Source: Emiliania huxleyi CCMP1516
Lineage: Eukaryota; Haptophyta; Isochrysidales; Noelaerhabdaceae
Assembly: GCF_000372725.1 (NCBI RefSeq)
Contig: NW_005199770.1
Location: 1,862,603 to 1,926,602 of the forward strand
Length of the DNA: 64,000 bases
Direction of reading: 5' to 3'
Below the pieces are notes generated by a model. The model was not told the origin of the DNA. It saw only the letters and a program-made list of their open reading frames with translations, and did not search any database. Each line of letters starts with the position of its first letter. The stretch's first letter is position 1. The position numbers were made by a program, and so were the translations under genes. Positions 10,460 through 23,373 of this stretch are shown piece by piece.

Positions 10460-10612
10460 CTAGAAGAAGGCGCCGCCCCCCGAGGAGGAATCCCACCCAT
10501 ACCCCGAGCCCCCGTCGAAGAGCGCGTCGAAAGCGTCGTCGCCTTCGTCGTACTCCTCCGCGTCAAAGCACCGGACCGGCTCCCCCCGGCCGTGCTCCCT
10601 TGCCCAGCGCAT
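10460..10612 (-). CDS. orphan acidic C-terminal exon or tiny gene
   Basis: A 50-residue minus frame begins at an ATG preceded by cgccacag, so it could equally be an exon after an acceptor. It reads MRWAREHGRGEPVRC then FDAEEYDEGDDAFDALF and ends GGGAFF. The acidic, low-bias composition differs from surrounding shadow frames. No upstream exon was found, and the next gene downstream is the PP2C on the same strand. I do not recognise it. Confidence 0.3.
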   Translation of the reverse strand: MRWAREHGRGEPVRCFDAEEYDEGDDAFDALFDGGSGYGWDSSSGGGAFF

Positions 10613-10628
10613 CTGTGGCGCGCATTTC

Positions 10629-13080
<2,452 letters not shown>

Positions 13081-13734
13081 AGGGTAGAGCCGTAGCAGGC
13101 TCTGAATTCGCCCGGCTGGGCGCGACACCGGTGGCAGTGCCACCCAGGAGTGGTCGGGCGGTCTCCCGTCATGAGAGAGCCACCATGTGATCCGTATGAT
13201 GCTTCCTGACAACCGCCTCAGTCAACTTTCGTCACAGTTCCCGCTCTGAGAGGAGCTGCGGGTCAGTTCGACAGCTGGAGCTGTGTCGCCGGCGTGCGGC
13301 GGCCTGCCTCCGGAGGTGTGCCTCTGAGGTGGACATTTCTTGGTCACCGTGAGAGAACGCGTTCGAATTTTCACTCCGGAACTTCAACTCCGCACGCGCA
13401 CCGGCCAGGGCTACAATAGTGCCAGTGAGGCGGAGGCGCGAGTCGGAAGGCCGCGACCGTCAAGTGTTTTCGTCATTTTCCTACTTTTTGTGAACCTCCA
13501 GCCACGTAAGTAAGTCCGGTTAGCCGGGTAAAGCCGTAAGTGCGTGCGCTCGCTAGAGCGTATCTCTCTACGGCTTTAGTCACCCGCACCGATGAAGATG
13601 CGCGCGCGTTCCTATTGCTTGGATGGAAAATGTCTTCGAGATGGCGCAAGCACTTCCTCCCATAGACCGGAGCCTACGCGTTCTCTCTGTTCGTGGTGCG
13701 CTCTTTTGGTCCGCGCGGCCCGGGCCAGATCCCA
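13081..13734. other. intergenic between convergent genes
   Basis: No gene seen. An inverted pair, taaagccgta (near 13529) and tacggcttta (near 13571), could form a hairpin. It lies 3' of both flanking genes, so a terminator or processing role is possible but unproven. Confidence 0.4.
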
Positions 13735-15411
13735 TCAGGCAAGAAGATCACGCAAACGCTGTCCTTGCCTCTGAACAGCTGCGTCGCCCGGGTGCGCCTG
13801 CATAGCCCCTACCGCCGCCTCGATCGCGCCCACAGTCACAGCTCGCTGCCTCCGCGCCCGCGCTGCGGCGTCGGTGCCAGAGCACACGTTGCCCAGCGCC
13901 CGGCAGCCATAATCCTGCACACCCGCCATCTGCGGGTGCGCCTGCAGCGCCGCCACGATCGCCTCGATCGCGCCCGCGTCTGCAGCGCGCTGCTTGCGTG
14001 CGAGCCCTGCGGCGTCGGTGCCGACACACACGTTGACCATCGCCGAGCAGCCAAACTGCTGCACGCCCGCCACTAGCGGGTGCGCCTGTAGCGCCGCCAC
14101 GATCGCCTCAATGCCGCCCACGTTTGCTGCGCGCTGCTTGCGTGCAGGCGCTGCGGCGTCGGTGCCGAGACACACGTTGCCCAGTGCGCAGCAGCCATTC
14201 AGCTGCACAACCGCCACCTGCGGGTGCGCCTGCAGCGCCGCCACAGCCACCTCGATGCCGCCCGCGTCTGTTGCGCGCTGCTTGCGTGCGAGCCCTGCGG
14301 CGTCGCTGCCGAAGCACACGCTGCCCATCGCCATGCAGCCACCCAGCTGCACGCCCGCCACCTGCGGGTGCGCCTGCAGCGCCGCCACGATCGCCTCGAG
14401 CGCGCCTGCCTCCGCCGCGGGTTGCTTGTTCTGCGCCTCTTGGCACAGATTGACCAACCGCCTGCAAGCCGCAAGCGCGACGCGACTGACCGACCCGTGC
14501 GCCCGCAGCGCCGCCACCGCTGCCGCCACGTCCATCGCCAGCACCTCCGCGTCGCTCGGTGGCGCAGCGGCGGGGACATGAGCAGCAGAGCCGCTGCCAC
14601 TGCCGCCGCCGCCACCGCCGCCGCCGCTCGGCGCAGCGTGGCGCTGCCGCTTGGGTGCCGGGCCAGCGCTCGCACTCCCCTCGGTCGAGTTCTTGCGCAC
14701 GGACGTCACCACCTCGGCCCCCATCTCCATCTCGACCTCGATCACGTACGCCGGGTACATCTGGCGCGACTCGTACACCACGTGTATGAAGGAGGCGTCG
14801 CACCCGTTCTCACCTCCGCCGGAGACGAAGGGGCGGTGCGGCCCGCCGCGCACGCTGTCGTAGAGGAGTCGGGGAGGGCCCTCGACGCGCACGTCCGGCA
14901 TGCGCATCGCCCTCGTCTCCGCGCTGATGCGCTGCCCCATCTCCTGCTGTGAGCCGAGGGCAGCCTTCACGATGAGCAGCTGCACGCGGCTCCCGCCCGA
15001 GCCGGAGATGCGGTGCGCGTACCGGCCGCCGATCGGGTACGACGGGTCCTCCGCCAGGTAGATGCCCTGGCCGTAAAAGCCGCCGTTCGAGAAGCGCGGG
15101 TCGAGCCCGTTCTGATGCGCGAGCACATCCTCCGCCGCCCGCTCCGCCGTGCCGTGGAAGAGGAGCATCTCGTTGACGTCGCCGCCAGCGCAGATGTGGA
15201 CGAGTGATTTGTCGCGATAGTCAGCGTACTCGCGCCACAACTTCTTGTTCTGCACGCGCTGCACGCGGCTCAGCCTTGCGCTCGGGCAGCTCCGCGCCAG
15301 CAGCGTCTTGATGAGGAGCGCCTCGTTGCTCTGCATCGAGAGCGGGACGAGCTTCGACTCGGTCGGGCCGCCGTCCCCGCCGCCGGCGCCCCACTCGTCG
15401 GGGAACGTCAT
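13735..15411 (-). CDS. PARP-type ADP-ribosyltransferase fused to armadillo-like repeats
   Basis: Single-exon frame of 558 residues from the ATG at 15411 (MTFPDEWGAGG); the frame stays open 36 codons further upstream without an ATG. Residues 25-240 form a PARP catalytic domain: NKKLWREYADYR, the NAD-binding histidine in NEMLLFHGT, GLDPRFSNGGFYGQGIYLAED with the conserved tyrosine, and MYPAYVIEVE near the end. Counting back from YPAYVI, the position of the PARP1 glutamate is isoleucine (ASFIHVVYE), giving an H-Y-I triad typical of mono-ADP-ribosyl transferases. After a basic linker and a poly-Gly stretch (GPAPKRQRH, a possible nuclear signal), residues 315-550 hold five ARM-like repeats of about 42 residues (AIEAIVAALQAHPQVAGVQ). 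This domain order is unusual. Confidence 0.85.
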   Translation of the reverse strand: MTFPDEWGAGGGDGGPTESKLVPLSMQSNEALLIKTLLARSCPSARLSRVQRVQNKKLWREYADYRDKSLVHICAGGDVNEMLLFHGTAERAAEDVLAHQNGLDPRFSNGGFYGQGIYLAEDPSYPIGGRYAHRISGSGGSRVQLLIVKAALGSQQEMGQRISAETRAMRMPDVRVEGPPRLLYDSVRGGPHRPFVSGGGENGCDASFIHVVYESRQMYPAYVIEVEMEMGAEVVTSVRKNSTEGSASAGPAPKRQRHAAPSGGGGGGGGSGSGSAAHVPAAAPPSDAEVLAMDVAAAVAALRAHGSVSRVALAACRRLVNLCQEAQNKQPAAEAGALEAIVAALQAHPQVAGVQLGGCMAMGSVCFGSDAAGLARKQRATDAGGIEVAVAALQAHPQVAVVQLNGCCALGNVCLGTDAAAPARKQRAANVGGIEAIVAALQAHPLVAGVQQFGCSAMVNVCVGTDAAGLARKQRAADAGAIEAIVAALQAHPQMAGVQDYGCRALGNVCSGTDAAARARRQRAVTVGAIEAAVGAMQAHPGDAAVQRQGQRLRDLLA

Positions 15412-15631
15412 CGGCAACGGGCGCGAGAGGGGAGGGGGCGCAGGGGAGGGGGCGCAGCCTGCGGAATTCTTTTCTGGAGAGCTCGGCGGGAATTCATTTA
15501 TCTGTAGTGGAAGAAACACGCGCGGAAGTTTCTCGGCCTAACCCCGCCGCTCTCGCGGCCGACTTGCGGCGTGGGGTTGCTGCTCAGGTCGTCGCTAACA
15601 CTGCCGAACCACGCTTACGCCACGTCCACAA

Positions 15632-16625
15632 ATGCTGGCTCGGCGCACCGTCGTCTGGCGGCTGGCAGCAGCCGCTGGGCCTCGATGCCGCGCGCACAGC
15701 AGCACGCGGCTGAGCGTGGACGCGTCGCTCGCCGTCATGGGCCTGAGCCATGGCGCATCGCCAACCGCGGTCAAGCTGCGCTTCTACGAGCTGGCGAAGC
15801 TCACCCACCCTGACGCCGTGCGGGACGCGCCTCCTACGGCGGGCCAGCCCACATTCGTCGAGGTGCTCTCGGCCTTCGAAGTGCTCGTGGCGGAGGAGGC
15901 GGCGGCGGCGGCCAGTGCGGGCGCAACTGCGCCGAACGCCGCGGCGCGGGGCGGCGCCGGTCCGGCGCGCCGCACGAGCCGGGCGGCCGCGGCGCGTCGC
16001 AAGAAGACGCTGTCCGAGGTGCTGTGCGAGCGCCTCGAGGAGGAGCCGTCGGCGGCGATGGCGGTCTGGACGGACCTCAAGCAGCGAGAGCTGCCCCTCA
16101 ACGAGGGGACGATGGACCTGCTCTTCCGCGCGTGCGCCCGCTCGGGCGGGGGGCTGCCCGCCGCCGCCGCGGGTGATGTCCGGGACACGTCCTGTGACAT
16201 GTCGACACCTCCCACAGGTGGACTGCCCGCCGCCGAGGTGGTGATGCGGGAGGCTGTCGGCCTGCTGACGCCGAGTGTGCGCGCGGCGGCCCTCGTTTTT
16301 CTAGATGCGGAGGACAGACCCGTGTATTCCGACCAGCGCAGTCGCGCACGCGTACGCTGCTGAGTGTTCGGCAGCGTCCGCTCTTTCCCTAGCCCTCGTA
16401 CTCACGCGGTGCTCCGAGGATACACTGCACGAGACCGTCTTCGCACCCGGCCCGGGTGTCGTGACGCAGGCCCTCGTCTCGCTGATCAAGTGGTGCAAAG
16501 AGGACAAGTCTTCGTTCGAGAAGATAATGAATCTCGTCGACGAGGCGGAGCGTACGCCCGAGGAGATGGAGTACATGTCGTACGCGAACTTTCTGTATAG
16601 TGGGGTGGACGGGTACTCGAAGTGA
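15632..16625 (+). CDS. mitochondrial-type J-domain (DnaJ-like) protein
   Basis: The ATG begins a basic, Ala/Arg-rich presequence (MLARRTVVWRLAAAAG) expected of a mitochondrial transit peptide. A compact J domain follows (residues 30-90) with the HPD tripeptide in LAKLTHPDAV, needed to stimulate Hsp70 ATPase. The rest is helical and lacks the zinc-finger or client-binding domains of type I/II J-proteins, so it is a type III J-protein. Intron 16173-16217 (45 bp) is removed with a GT donor. A second intron runs from about 16280 to 16423. The last exon (DTLHETVFAPGPGVV to DGYSK) ends at the stop 16623-16625. Confidence 0.7.
16173..16217 (+). repeat. 45-bp mini-intron, inverted-repeat family II, copy 3
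   Basis: Starts gtgatgtccgggacacgtcc and ends cccacag. The exon sequence ggctgcccgccgccg before it (16151-16165) is repeated with one change just after it. Related to introns at 11393, 12515 and 50495. Confidence 0.65.
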
Positions 16626-16997
16626 TTGCGGTGTTTACGCTCCAAAGAGAATTGTAAGTGTATTCAAACTGCCCAGAGGGCCAGACACCAGTGATCCGTG
16701 ATCGACCCCTTGTGGCCTTCGGGGTTCTAATCATTGATCTCTGAGACACAGCCGAGGCAGTTCCTCCAACTCTTCGACGCTCAACAAAGACGCGTGCGGC
16801 GACGCCGCACGAGTGCCTGCGATGCTCAAGGTTCACAGCCCTGAGAGGAAGAAGCGGGGCGACTGCACAGATACGGCTTTATCGGGTTCGTTGATGCGTA
16901 TCGACGAGATTATCTTGCGCAGCAGCTCGGCATCGAGGCTGGCATACGAGCTCGCTCAACCACGGGATTGGCCTGCGCCATATGTGAGTTGGCGTAT
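16626..16997. other. intergenic
   Basis: No gene seen between the J-protein stop and the inverted-repeat element. Confidence 0.4.
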
Positions 16998-17974
16998 ACT
17001 CGCATAATGTGGGTAAACGAAAGTAGCGTGTACGCTACTATGAATGAAGACGCCGAAAAAGGCGGCGGAGTCAGTCCGCCCGAGCCAGCCAGCTGCCGGC
17101 TCGCACGGCAGCCTCTTCCTCTCGACCAGCCTCAACTTCCATACAGTCAACATTTTGTCGCTGCGTGCTCGTGGTGAGCTGTGGCGGCGGTCGAAGTTCG
17201 CCCAGGTTCGGTGACGAGCGCCAGACGATAGTAGTGTCTCTGTTCGCCCTGTGCATGTCAGGCCAGGCTGCAGCAGGGCACTACCATCGTGCTGCCCTGA
17301 GGGCAGCCTGACTTTGCCCACTATGCACAGTCGCCAGAGCACCACCAACGCCCGGCATCGTGTCACGGCGAGCTCCTTCTGCGCCCGCTCGCGAGGCTCT
17401 CGCGCTGGCACACTTTGGCCATCTGCTGCTCGCGTTCGGCGAGCTCATCTCCGCACTCCTGCCACGGTGCCGTCACCACACCTTCTGGCCGGCCTGAGCC
17501 GCGCGGGGTCGCCGGCGGGGGCAACGCGTCGACCTCTCTCTCTCTGGTGCACCACGGGCCGCGACGGCTGCTGGCAGCAGGCACGAAGAGGCAGTGTGCC
17601 GGCACAGTCGAGCCGGAGCATCGGGTTCTTGATGCTTATGGGGTCAAGTCTGACCTTATGCGGCCTAATATGCAATAATAATGCTATGCTCTCACCCAGT
17701 CTTTTGAGATATGATCCCTCAAAGTCGAACTTTCGTTTACTGGTGACCATAGTAGCGTCTGTCCTGTTTTGCGTTTCTTCAAACGAATACACTTTAAAGT
17801 CTCAACAATCACTAAGCTGCTTATGTGGCACCGCAGAGGCTCCCTTGGGGATGCCTTGCTTATGTGGCACCGCAGAGGCTCCCTTGGGGATGCCTGAGGC
17901 CACCCCAACCACTCACTAAGCCGTACGTGGACGAATTTAAATCTACTTTTTTCGTTTACCCACATTAGGCGAGT
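16998..17974. mobile_element. ~977-bp element with ~30-bp terminal inverted repeats
   Basis: actcgcataatgtgggtaaa and on at 16998-17026 is the reverse complement of 17943-17974, apart from one mismatch and a 3-base A-run difference. No transposase. The interior includes two tandem 39-bp units (about 17819-17897, gcttatgtggcaccgcag). AT content is higher than in flanking genes. Confidence 0.6.
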
Positions 17975-18100
17975 AGGTAAAACCCCGGACGAATGAAAAA
18001 AACGAATGGAAAGAATTTGAAAAATCTCATGCAGCAGAGCCGAGCCGCAAGAGTGGCATCACTTGTTTGCCAACAACAACCCAAACCGAGGGATAACTAG

Positions 18101-18184
18101 GACGTGCCTCCCCGTGTCTGTAGCCTGGCGTTTGTGCCCCGTTTGTGCCGCGTCCCGTGCCCCCGAGTTCATTTTATTATTTAA
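18101..18184 (+). repeat. dispersed repeat R4, copy a
   Basis: About 84 bases (cctggcgtttgtgccccgtt and flanks, ending near gttcattttattattta) match 27661-27748 in reverse orientation with few differences. Confidence 0.85.
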
Positions 18185-18204
18185 CCGAGGGATAGTGTCT
18201 CTTG

Positions 18205-18405
18205 AGCACTTGAGCACTGGATAGGGCCGATTCCGCGTGGTACGGGACCCCTCGATCGTCTCGCCCTCCCTCACTGGTATGTTCATTGGGGGGGGTCATA
18301 ACAAACACGGTACAGGATCGAGGTGCACGCTGCCGAAGCAGTGTCGTCCCCCCTCTCCCCGACGGCGATGGCGGTGTGACCGATCGAGCTACAAGAGGAG
18401 CTTGG
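18205..18405 (+). repeat. dispersed repeat R1, copy b
   Basis: Longest copy: gcacttgagcactggatagg, gggacccctcgatcgtctcg, a poly-G stretch, then gatcgagctacaagaggagc. The inverted copy at 57.3 kb lacks about 50 internal bases. Confidence 0.85.
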
Positions 18406-19499
18406 TCAGCAGGATCCGGGATAGTCTGATGCACTACCTCACTGGGCCTGAGATCACCGAGACGCACCCGTCACCGTCTCGGATTCATGTGGGATCGAAC
18501 CACTCCGGGATGGGCAAGCCCATCGTTCTCATTGAGAGCTGTGCCTTCCTATCACCTTGTTAATTGTCAAAATTCCTGTTGTGCAAGAGGGGAGGGGGCT
18601 CTGACGGAGTGCGTGGCGGGAGAGGGCAGGGAGTGGGCGCGGGGGAGGGGGGGGGGGGGGCTCAGCCGTGCAAAAAGCATCAACTAATAATAGTAAGGAA
18701 GACATGTTGCCCGGCCGTTCAAGAAGTCCGTCTCGATTTTCGTTTTTTTTCCCCACAGACCACTCGGGCAACTTTTACGAAAGGCAAAGTTTTACTTGAC
18801 CACTCGGGCAGATTCGATTGCATTTTACCACTCGGGCAAACTCGATGAAACGGGCGGACGGAAACGCGTTTGCGACGGCTCGCCGGAGAGCATGCATGGA
18901 GCGGCCGGTGCGCCGCCGCAGCTCACCGATGGAGCCTGCGTCGCGGCTCAATCCATTGGCGTAGCAGCACCGCGACACACTCTCCAAGCACGGCCTCTGG
19001 CGTTGCGATTGCACAGAGAGCGAGCAATAGGCGCCAAAAGCACAGATCTGTGTGCAGTGGATTTCCATGTAGGTCGCGCCCGGCGAGCGGACAACCGCGG
19101 GTCTCGGATGCTCTCCCGGACGCGAGCCCATCGTGCGAGTGGCGGACCCGGAGGCGGCCGGCCCAGCTCACCCCCAGAGAGGCCATGGCCAGGGTCAGGC
19201 ATAGAAGGGGGGGTGTTTTTCCGTCCGTCTGGTGTTCTTCGTTATAAAGGTCACGACTCGCTGACGGTGTGTTCGAATAAAATATAGGCGGCTCCCGTGC
19301 TGCACAATTACATGCACATGCACATGCACATGCACATGCACATGCACCTGTTAGTGCCAGTGCGCGCCAGGGAAAAGGTGTAGGCGTAAAACAGGATGTG
19401 CAACCACCCAACTGCCACGTACTCGAGTACTTGCGCGGCAAAGGAGCACAACGCACGTCCAATCTCTATACCGGCACGCCAGCGCTCTATATTGCGATT

Positions 19500-20279
19500 A
19501 TGCTGGCAAACGTCCTGGACAAGCCCAAGACGGCGACGACTCCCTCGAAGGTGGACATTGAGAGCCGTGGCTCTGACCGCACTACCCGCGCGGGGTGCTC
19601 GTGCTGCTCAAGGAAGCGAGCGCCCGCGGGGCAGGCATGCTCTGTACCGTCTGCAACAAAAGAGGAGGAGAGGGATACGACGACAACGGGCGAATGCTAC
19701 CTCTGCTACGACTCAAAGCGCGGCGATCCTGAGCCGCTCGTGCGCGGCGTCTGCGCCTGCAAGCACACGGCCATGCACCTCGCTTGCCAGCGCAGGATGA
19801 TTGAGATGGCCGAGGAGGCCGGCAAGCCGAACCCGATGCAGTGCTCGGTGTGTCAAGTGAAGTTCTCTAACGCGGAGGTCGCCGTGGGGCGCCTCAGGCT
19901 CACACGCCCAGGTGCAATCTCTCTCCTTCTTGTTGCCGGATTCCTGGTTCTTCTCGTGTGCATCATTGCGGCGCTCTGGCCAAGGGAGAGGGAGGGCGAG
20001 GGGTGGTGGGATCGAGCGACGGGCAGCACTGAGGACGCGCCGTCCCACGGGGCGGACCCGCTGCTCAACTTCTTCGCCCTGCTCACTCTCCGACTCACCC
20101 TCATTGGCGCATGCGGAATCGGCCTTTGGGCTGTCATGACGTGGCTGGCGATGTCCCTGTCCTCGGGCACGTTTGGCGAGGCGCGGCAGCGGCCCGACGC
20201 CGCCGGTCTCGGCCTCTTCCTGCAGCCTACGTTTTATAGGGCGCGGGAGACCCGCGTCTGGCAGCCCGCGGCCGCATAA
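19500..20279 (+). CDS. RING-CH (MARCH-like) membrane E3 ubiquitin ligase
   Basis: 259-residue single exon from the ATG at 19500 (MLANVLDKPKTA). The frame is open further upstream without an ATG. Residues 62-115 show the RING-variant C4HC3 order: CYLC, CACKHTAMHLAC with histidine in the fifth ligand position, and CSVC. This defines RINGv/MARCH ligases, which recruit an E2 to ubiquitylate membrane proteins. Two hydrophobic helices follow (ISLLLVAGFLVLLVCIIAAL and LTLIGACGIGLWAVMTWLAM), the usual RING-CH plus two-TM layout. The short Cys-rich stretch at CSCCSRKR may be palmitoylated (inference). Stop at 20277-20279. Confidence 0.8.
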   Translation: MLANVLDKPKTATTPSKVDIESRGSDRTTRAGCSCCSRKRAPAGQACSVPSATKEEERDTTTTGECYLCYDSKRGDPEPLVRGVCACKHTAMHLACQRRMIEMAEEAGKPNPMQCSVCQVKFSNAEVAVGRLRLTRPGAISLLLVAGFLVLLVCIIAALWPREREGEGWWDRATGSTEDAPSHGADPLLNFFALLTLRLTLIGACGIGLWAVMTWLAMSLSSGTFGEARQRPDAAGLGLFLQPTFYRARETRVWQPAAA

Positions 20280-21543
20280 AGCCGCTCGTGCTGGGCGCCG
20301 TGGGACCTCGTGGTGGTGGTCTCTGTTGCGCGCTACGCGCTCTCTGAAAATTAGCTCTCCGTGACTCGCTGCGTTGCTTGTTCCGTGTTTAAATCCCTCT
20401 CACGTGGTGGCGGCCTGTCGTGCGAGCGGGAACCTTCCGTTTTCACTTTCTCTGTCTTAGTTTCATTGTTCCCCGTGTTGATTACATTTGTGTGCGCAAC
20501 ACGTCAGGGGCATCACAGAGACGCTCCCTTTGTTCTCGCCTCATGAAGTCGGAGGGTCGTCGGGGGACTTCGTGAACTGAAGCAACCCAACCAATTTTCA
20601 TAAAGGGAGTGGCCTCTGCATCAGACTGCAGTCCGTCCCTCCTGAGAGCTGAGTTGAGTGATCAGTGAATTCTCTGGTAGAACGGGTACGAGATGTATAT
20701 GTAGGGAGTATTCGCAAAGAGGAGCCCCGCGCACGCACGACTCCGCAGGAGAAACCCCTCCCGCCCGTGCTTGCGCAGCGCAGCCTCCTCTCACAGAAAG
20801 ACTGCGGCCGCCAGCAACTGAGCGTCTCGCTGGCGGACGGGGAGAACACAACGAAGGGACGTCCGAAACGCACAAGAAGGGACGCACGCACGTGTCCATC
20901 ACCGGGATGAGATCGGGAGATTACACACATCTGCCGAATTCTCCCGCTGGCATAGTTGTTTGTCGCCGATCTGCAGCGGTTAGACGCCTCTCGCGGTAGC
21001 CGCCCATCGGAGCGCCGCCTCGCCGGGGTCTCGGCTCTGACGAGCCATGCTAGCTCCGGCCCCGCAGCCCCGCCCAGCCGCCCTTAGTTCGTCCCCTCAG
21101 TAGAGAGGACTAATCCTGGGGGAAGCAACCGACTGAGAAGACAGGCTCTGAGCGGATAGAGGTGTGAAGGCGAATACAGTCCGACCAACGACTGGGACAC
21201 AACGCGGTCTGGGTGGACGCAAGACGGGCGGTGACGATCACACAGCGTCCACCAAGTAGACTCCAAATTTACACCCACACAAAACTCTCTGTCATCCGCA
21301 CGACACCGGCCAGGCAAGCGTCTGTGCCGGGAACCTGCGCGCGCTAGCTAGGTAGATATGGACCTAGATTCTCTTCCGTGCCTGCACACCTGCCGGGCAA
21401 TACACGTCACGAGGCTAATCGGGGAGCGGGGAGCCACCGCCAGCGAGCCGCGAGCCTTGCGAGTAGCTAGCCACCGTGTTGCGCGTCGCCCCGCGGGCGC
21501 GATCGCCCTCAGTCACCCGCCTAAGCTGAAAGGCTCTGTGGCC
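20280..21543. other. no gene recognised
   Basis: Lower GC than neighbours. A segment at about 21168-21205 (gtccgaccaacgactgggac) recurs inverted at about 39503-39543, so at least part is repetitive. The open frames have no domains. Confidence 0.45.
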
Positions 21544-22128
21544 TCACATTGCCAGTTTCAGCGTGTACACCGCCAGGCCGAGCGCGGCGAAGAAGAATCC
21601 GTCAAAGGCCATCGTGCGCGGTTCGGAGCCGCTGATCGGCCAGGTCAGGAAGAGGAGGGTGTGGAGCACGCGGCTGTACGTGGCGATGATCGCGAGCGTC
21701 TTCACGAGCTCCGTCTCGTCCTCAGCCAGCACCACTCCCTTCTTGCTAACCTCGCCCGGGCTGGCGACCGCCATCGCCGCAAACATTAGGCCGATTAGGA
21801 AGGGCTCAAATTCCTTGTTATTGTTGACGCAGCGCTCGATGCGCTCGACGGCGGATGACCCGGCCAGCGCGGGCGCCCACTCGTATGCGATCAAGGGTGG
21901 CTTGAACAGCTGCAGAAGCACGTTTGCACTCTCCGTCTTGTTGGCGAATCCTTTCTCACCCGTCGCCAGTCGGGCACGCACGGCGAGCAGGCCGAGCACA
22001 AACGCCTTGATGGTGAGGACGACAGTGCAAACGGCCACGACCTGTGGCAGCGACTTGGTAGTACCTTGCTGCGCGACGCCGTAGATCGAGCCGTAAATCG
22101 CAATGGCCCAAGCCAGCAGCGACATCAT
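21544..22128 (-). CDS. MAPEG-family membrane protein (microsomal GST-like)
   Basis: 194 residues from the ATG at 22128. Four hydrophobic helices. The signature is VERIERCVNNNKEFEPFLIG, matching the VER-x2-R-x2-x-N-x2-E-x2-P-F pattern of the MGST1/PGES branch after helix 1-2, and YSRVLHTLLFL, matching the R-x3-H motif before the last helix. MAPEG proteins are ER-bound trimers that conjugate glutathione or reduce lipid peroxides. The loop between helices 2 and 3 is longer than usual. A fold-back element begins about 60 bp upstream of the ATG and may hold or disrupt the promoter. Confidence 0.65.
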   Translation of the reverse strand: MMSLLAWAIAIYGSIYGVAQQGTTKSLPQVVAVCTVVLTIKAFVLGLLAVRARLATGEKGFANKTESANVLLQLFKPPLIAYEWAPALAGSSAVERIERCVNNNKEFEPFLIGLMFAAMAVASPGEVSKKGVVLAEDETELVKTLAIIATYSRVLHTLLFLTWPISGSEPRTMAFDGFFFAALGLAVYTLKLAM

Positions 22129-22190
22129 TAGCCGGCGCTTGGGCGATGGGGTTGAGTGCGAGGCGTGATCCGAGGATCTCGCCCGGCTCT

Positions 22191-22992
22191 GCACCCGAGG
22201 GTTTTACCAAGCTGCCAACCCACTCCGGGCCCTGGGTTGGTTGGGTGGTCCCCCACTCTGCGCACTCCAGGCCTCCAGATGTTGGTTGGTTGGTCCCGCA
22301 CTCTCCGCACACATATTGTCTATTACACACATAACCACAAACCAGACAGCCCCTGCCCCCTCCCGACGGGGACGCCACCACCCTCGCCCAGGCAGGGATC
22401 TACTCGAGTACAATGCTGTCTTAAGGTCCGACAGGTTCGGCACCGGGCACCGCCTCGGTATACAAAATGCGCCTGCGGGCGGACCCTTACAGATCACAGA
22501 TCATTACACACATAACCGTTTTTACACAGCCTTGTCCTTATACGTGGCAAGCACCGAGGCAATTGCTGCCTTCGCTGTTGCCTTAGCCCTCTCGGCAATG
22601 GGGTCGTGAGCCGCCGTCACCGCAAGCGCAGCGCGCACGAACCGCCACGGGCTGCCGCGAGGCCCGGCGCGCGGTAGGCCGATCACTGAGGCAGTCGTTG
22701 CGTCCAGTGCGCAGTGGTGCGCCAGGTCCGATGAGGTCGCAAAGCACGGGCATCGTGGGCGCCCAGCCTTAGGTCACTCGCAGATCTCGCGGCCCGCGCG
22801 ACACTCTCGCAGATCTCGCGGCCAGCGGACACTTCCGAGAGATTTCTTCGTGCTTTCACAGGGGGGGGGGGGGGGCTGGTTGGCTGGTCCCGCACTTCGC
22901 GCACTCGGGCCCGGAAACAGTTGGTTGGTTGGTGTGGTCTTTTGCGCACTGTGCGTGAATAGGGTTGGCAGCTTGGTAAAACCCTCGGGTGC
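22191..22992. mobile_element. ~800-bp element with perfect 31-bp inverted ends
   Basis: 22191-22221 (gcacccgagggttttaccaa and on) is an exact reverse complement of 22962-22992. A second inverted pair lies inside (cgggcggaccctyacagatc, near 22476 and beyond the right arm near 23008), so copies may be nested. It contains a GTTGG-rich repeat and a poly-G run. No transposase frame. Confidence 0.65.
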
Positions 22993-23029
22993 TGTGATCT
23001 GTGATCTGTGAGGGTCCGCCCGCCCGGCT

Positions 23030-23275
23030 CTGCTGAGGGGAGGGGAAGGTCGACTGGGCCGGTCGCTCGACCCGATTCTACTCTACTATCAGTCTTACCA
23101 TTCATGGACAATACTATCAGTCTTACCATTCATGGACAATAGTGTCTGTCTTTTTAGCAATCAATACCAAACAAGTGTTTTGTTAGTGTCTGTGACGGCG
23201 GTGACATTCACACCGAGGTCAGTTCACAGCCGAGCAGCCGATCCTGACACGCTCCACTTAGGGTCCGTTTTGTGG
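23030..23275 (+). repeat. dispersed repeat R2, copy a (diverged)
   Basis: Shares gctgaggggaggggaaggtc, ctatcagtcttaccattcat (here duplicated in tandem) and gccgatcctgacacgctcca with near-identical copies at 58808-59094 and 62040-62326. Confidence 0.8.
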
Positions 23276-23373
23276 ACGAGGCTACGCCAATTCGACCAAT
23301 TCGTTCGAACCACCTCGGCCGAGGCCGCTGCCGCGGCCCCCCCCCGCGCCTACGGGGCGCCCCGGGGCGCTCA

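Larger units (their letters stand above)
17975..19499. other. repeat-rich intergenic DNA
   Basis: Holds repeat R4 (18101-18184; inverted copy at 27661-27748), R1 copy b (about 18205-18405), a three-fold ccactcgggca motif (18755-18840) and an (acatgc)n microsatellite (about 19308-19348). I see no credible gene. Confidence 0.55.

Noticed and set aside
13497-13600. Possible tRNA or structured RNA from the taaagccgta/tacggcttta pair
   Set aside because: No cloverleaf, anticodon arm or T-loop could be drawn; only a single hairpin.
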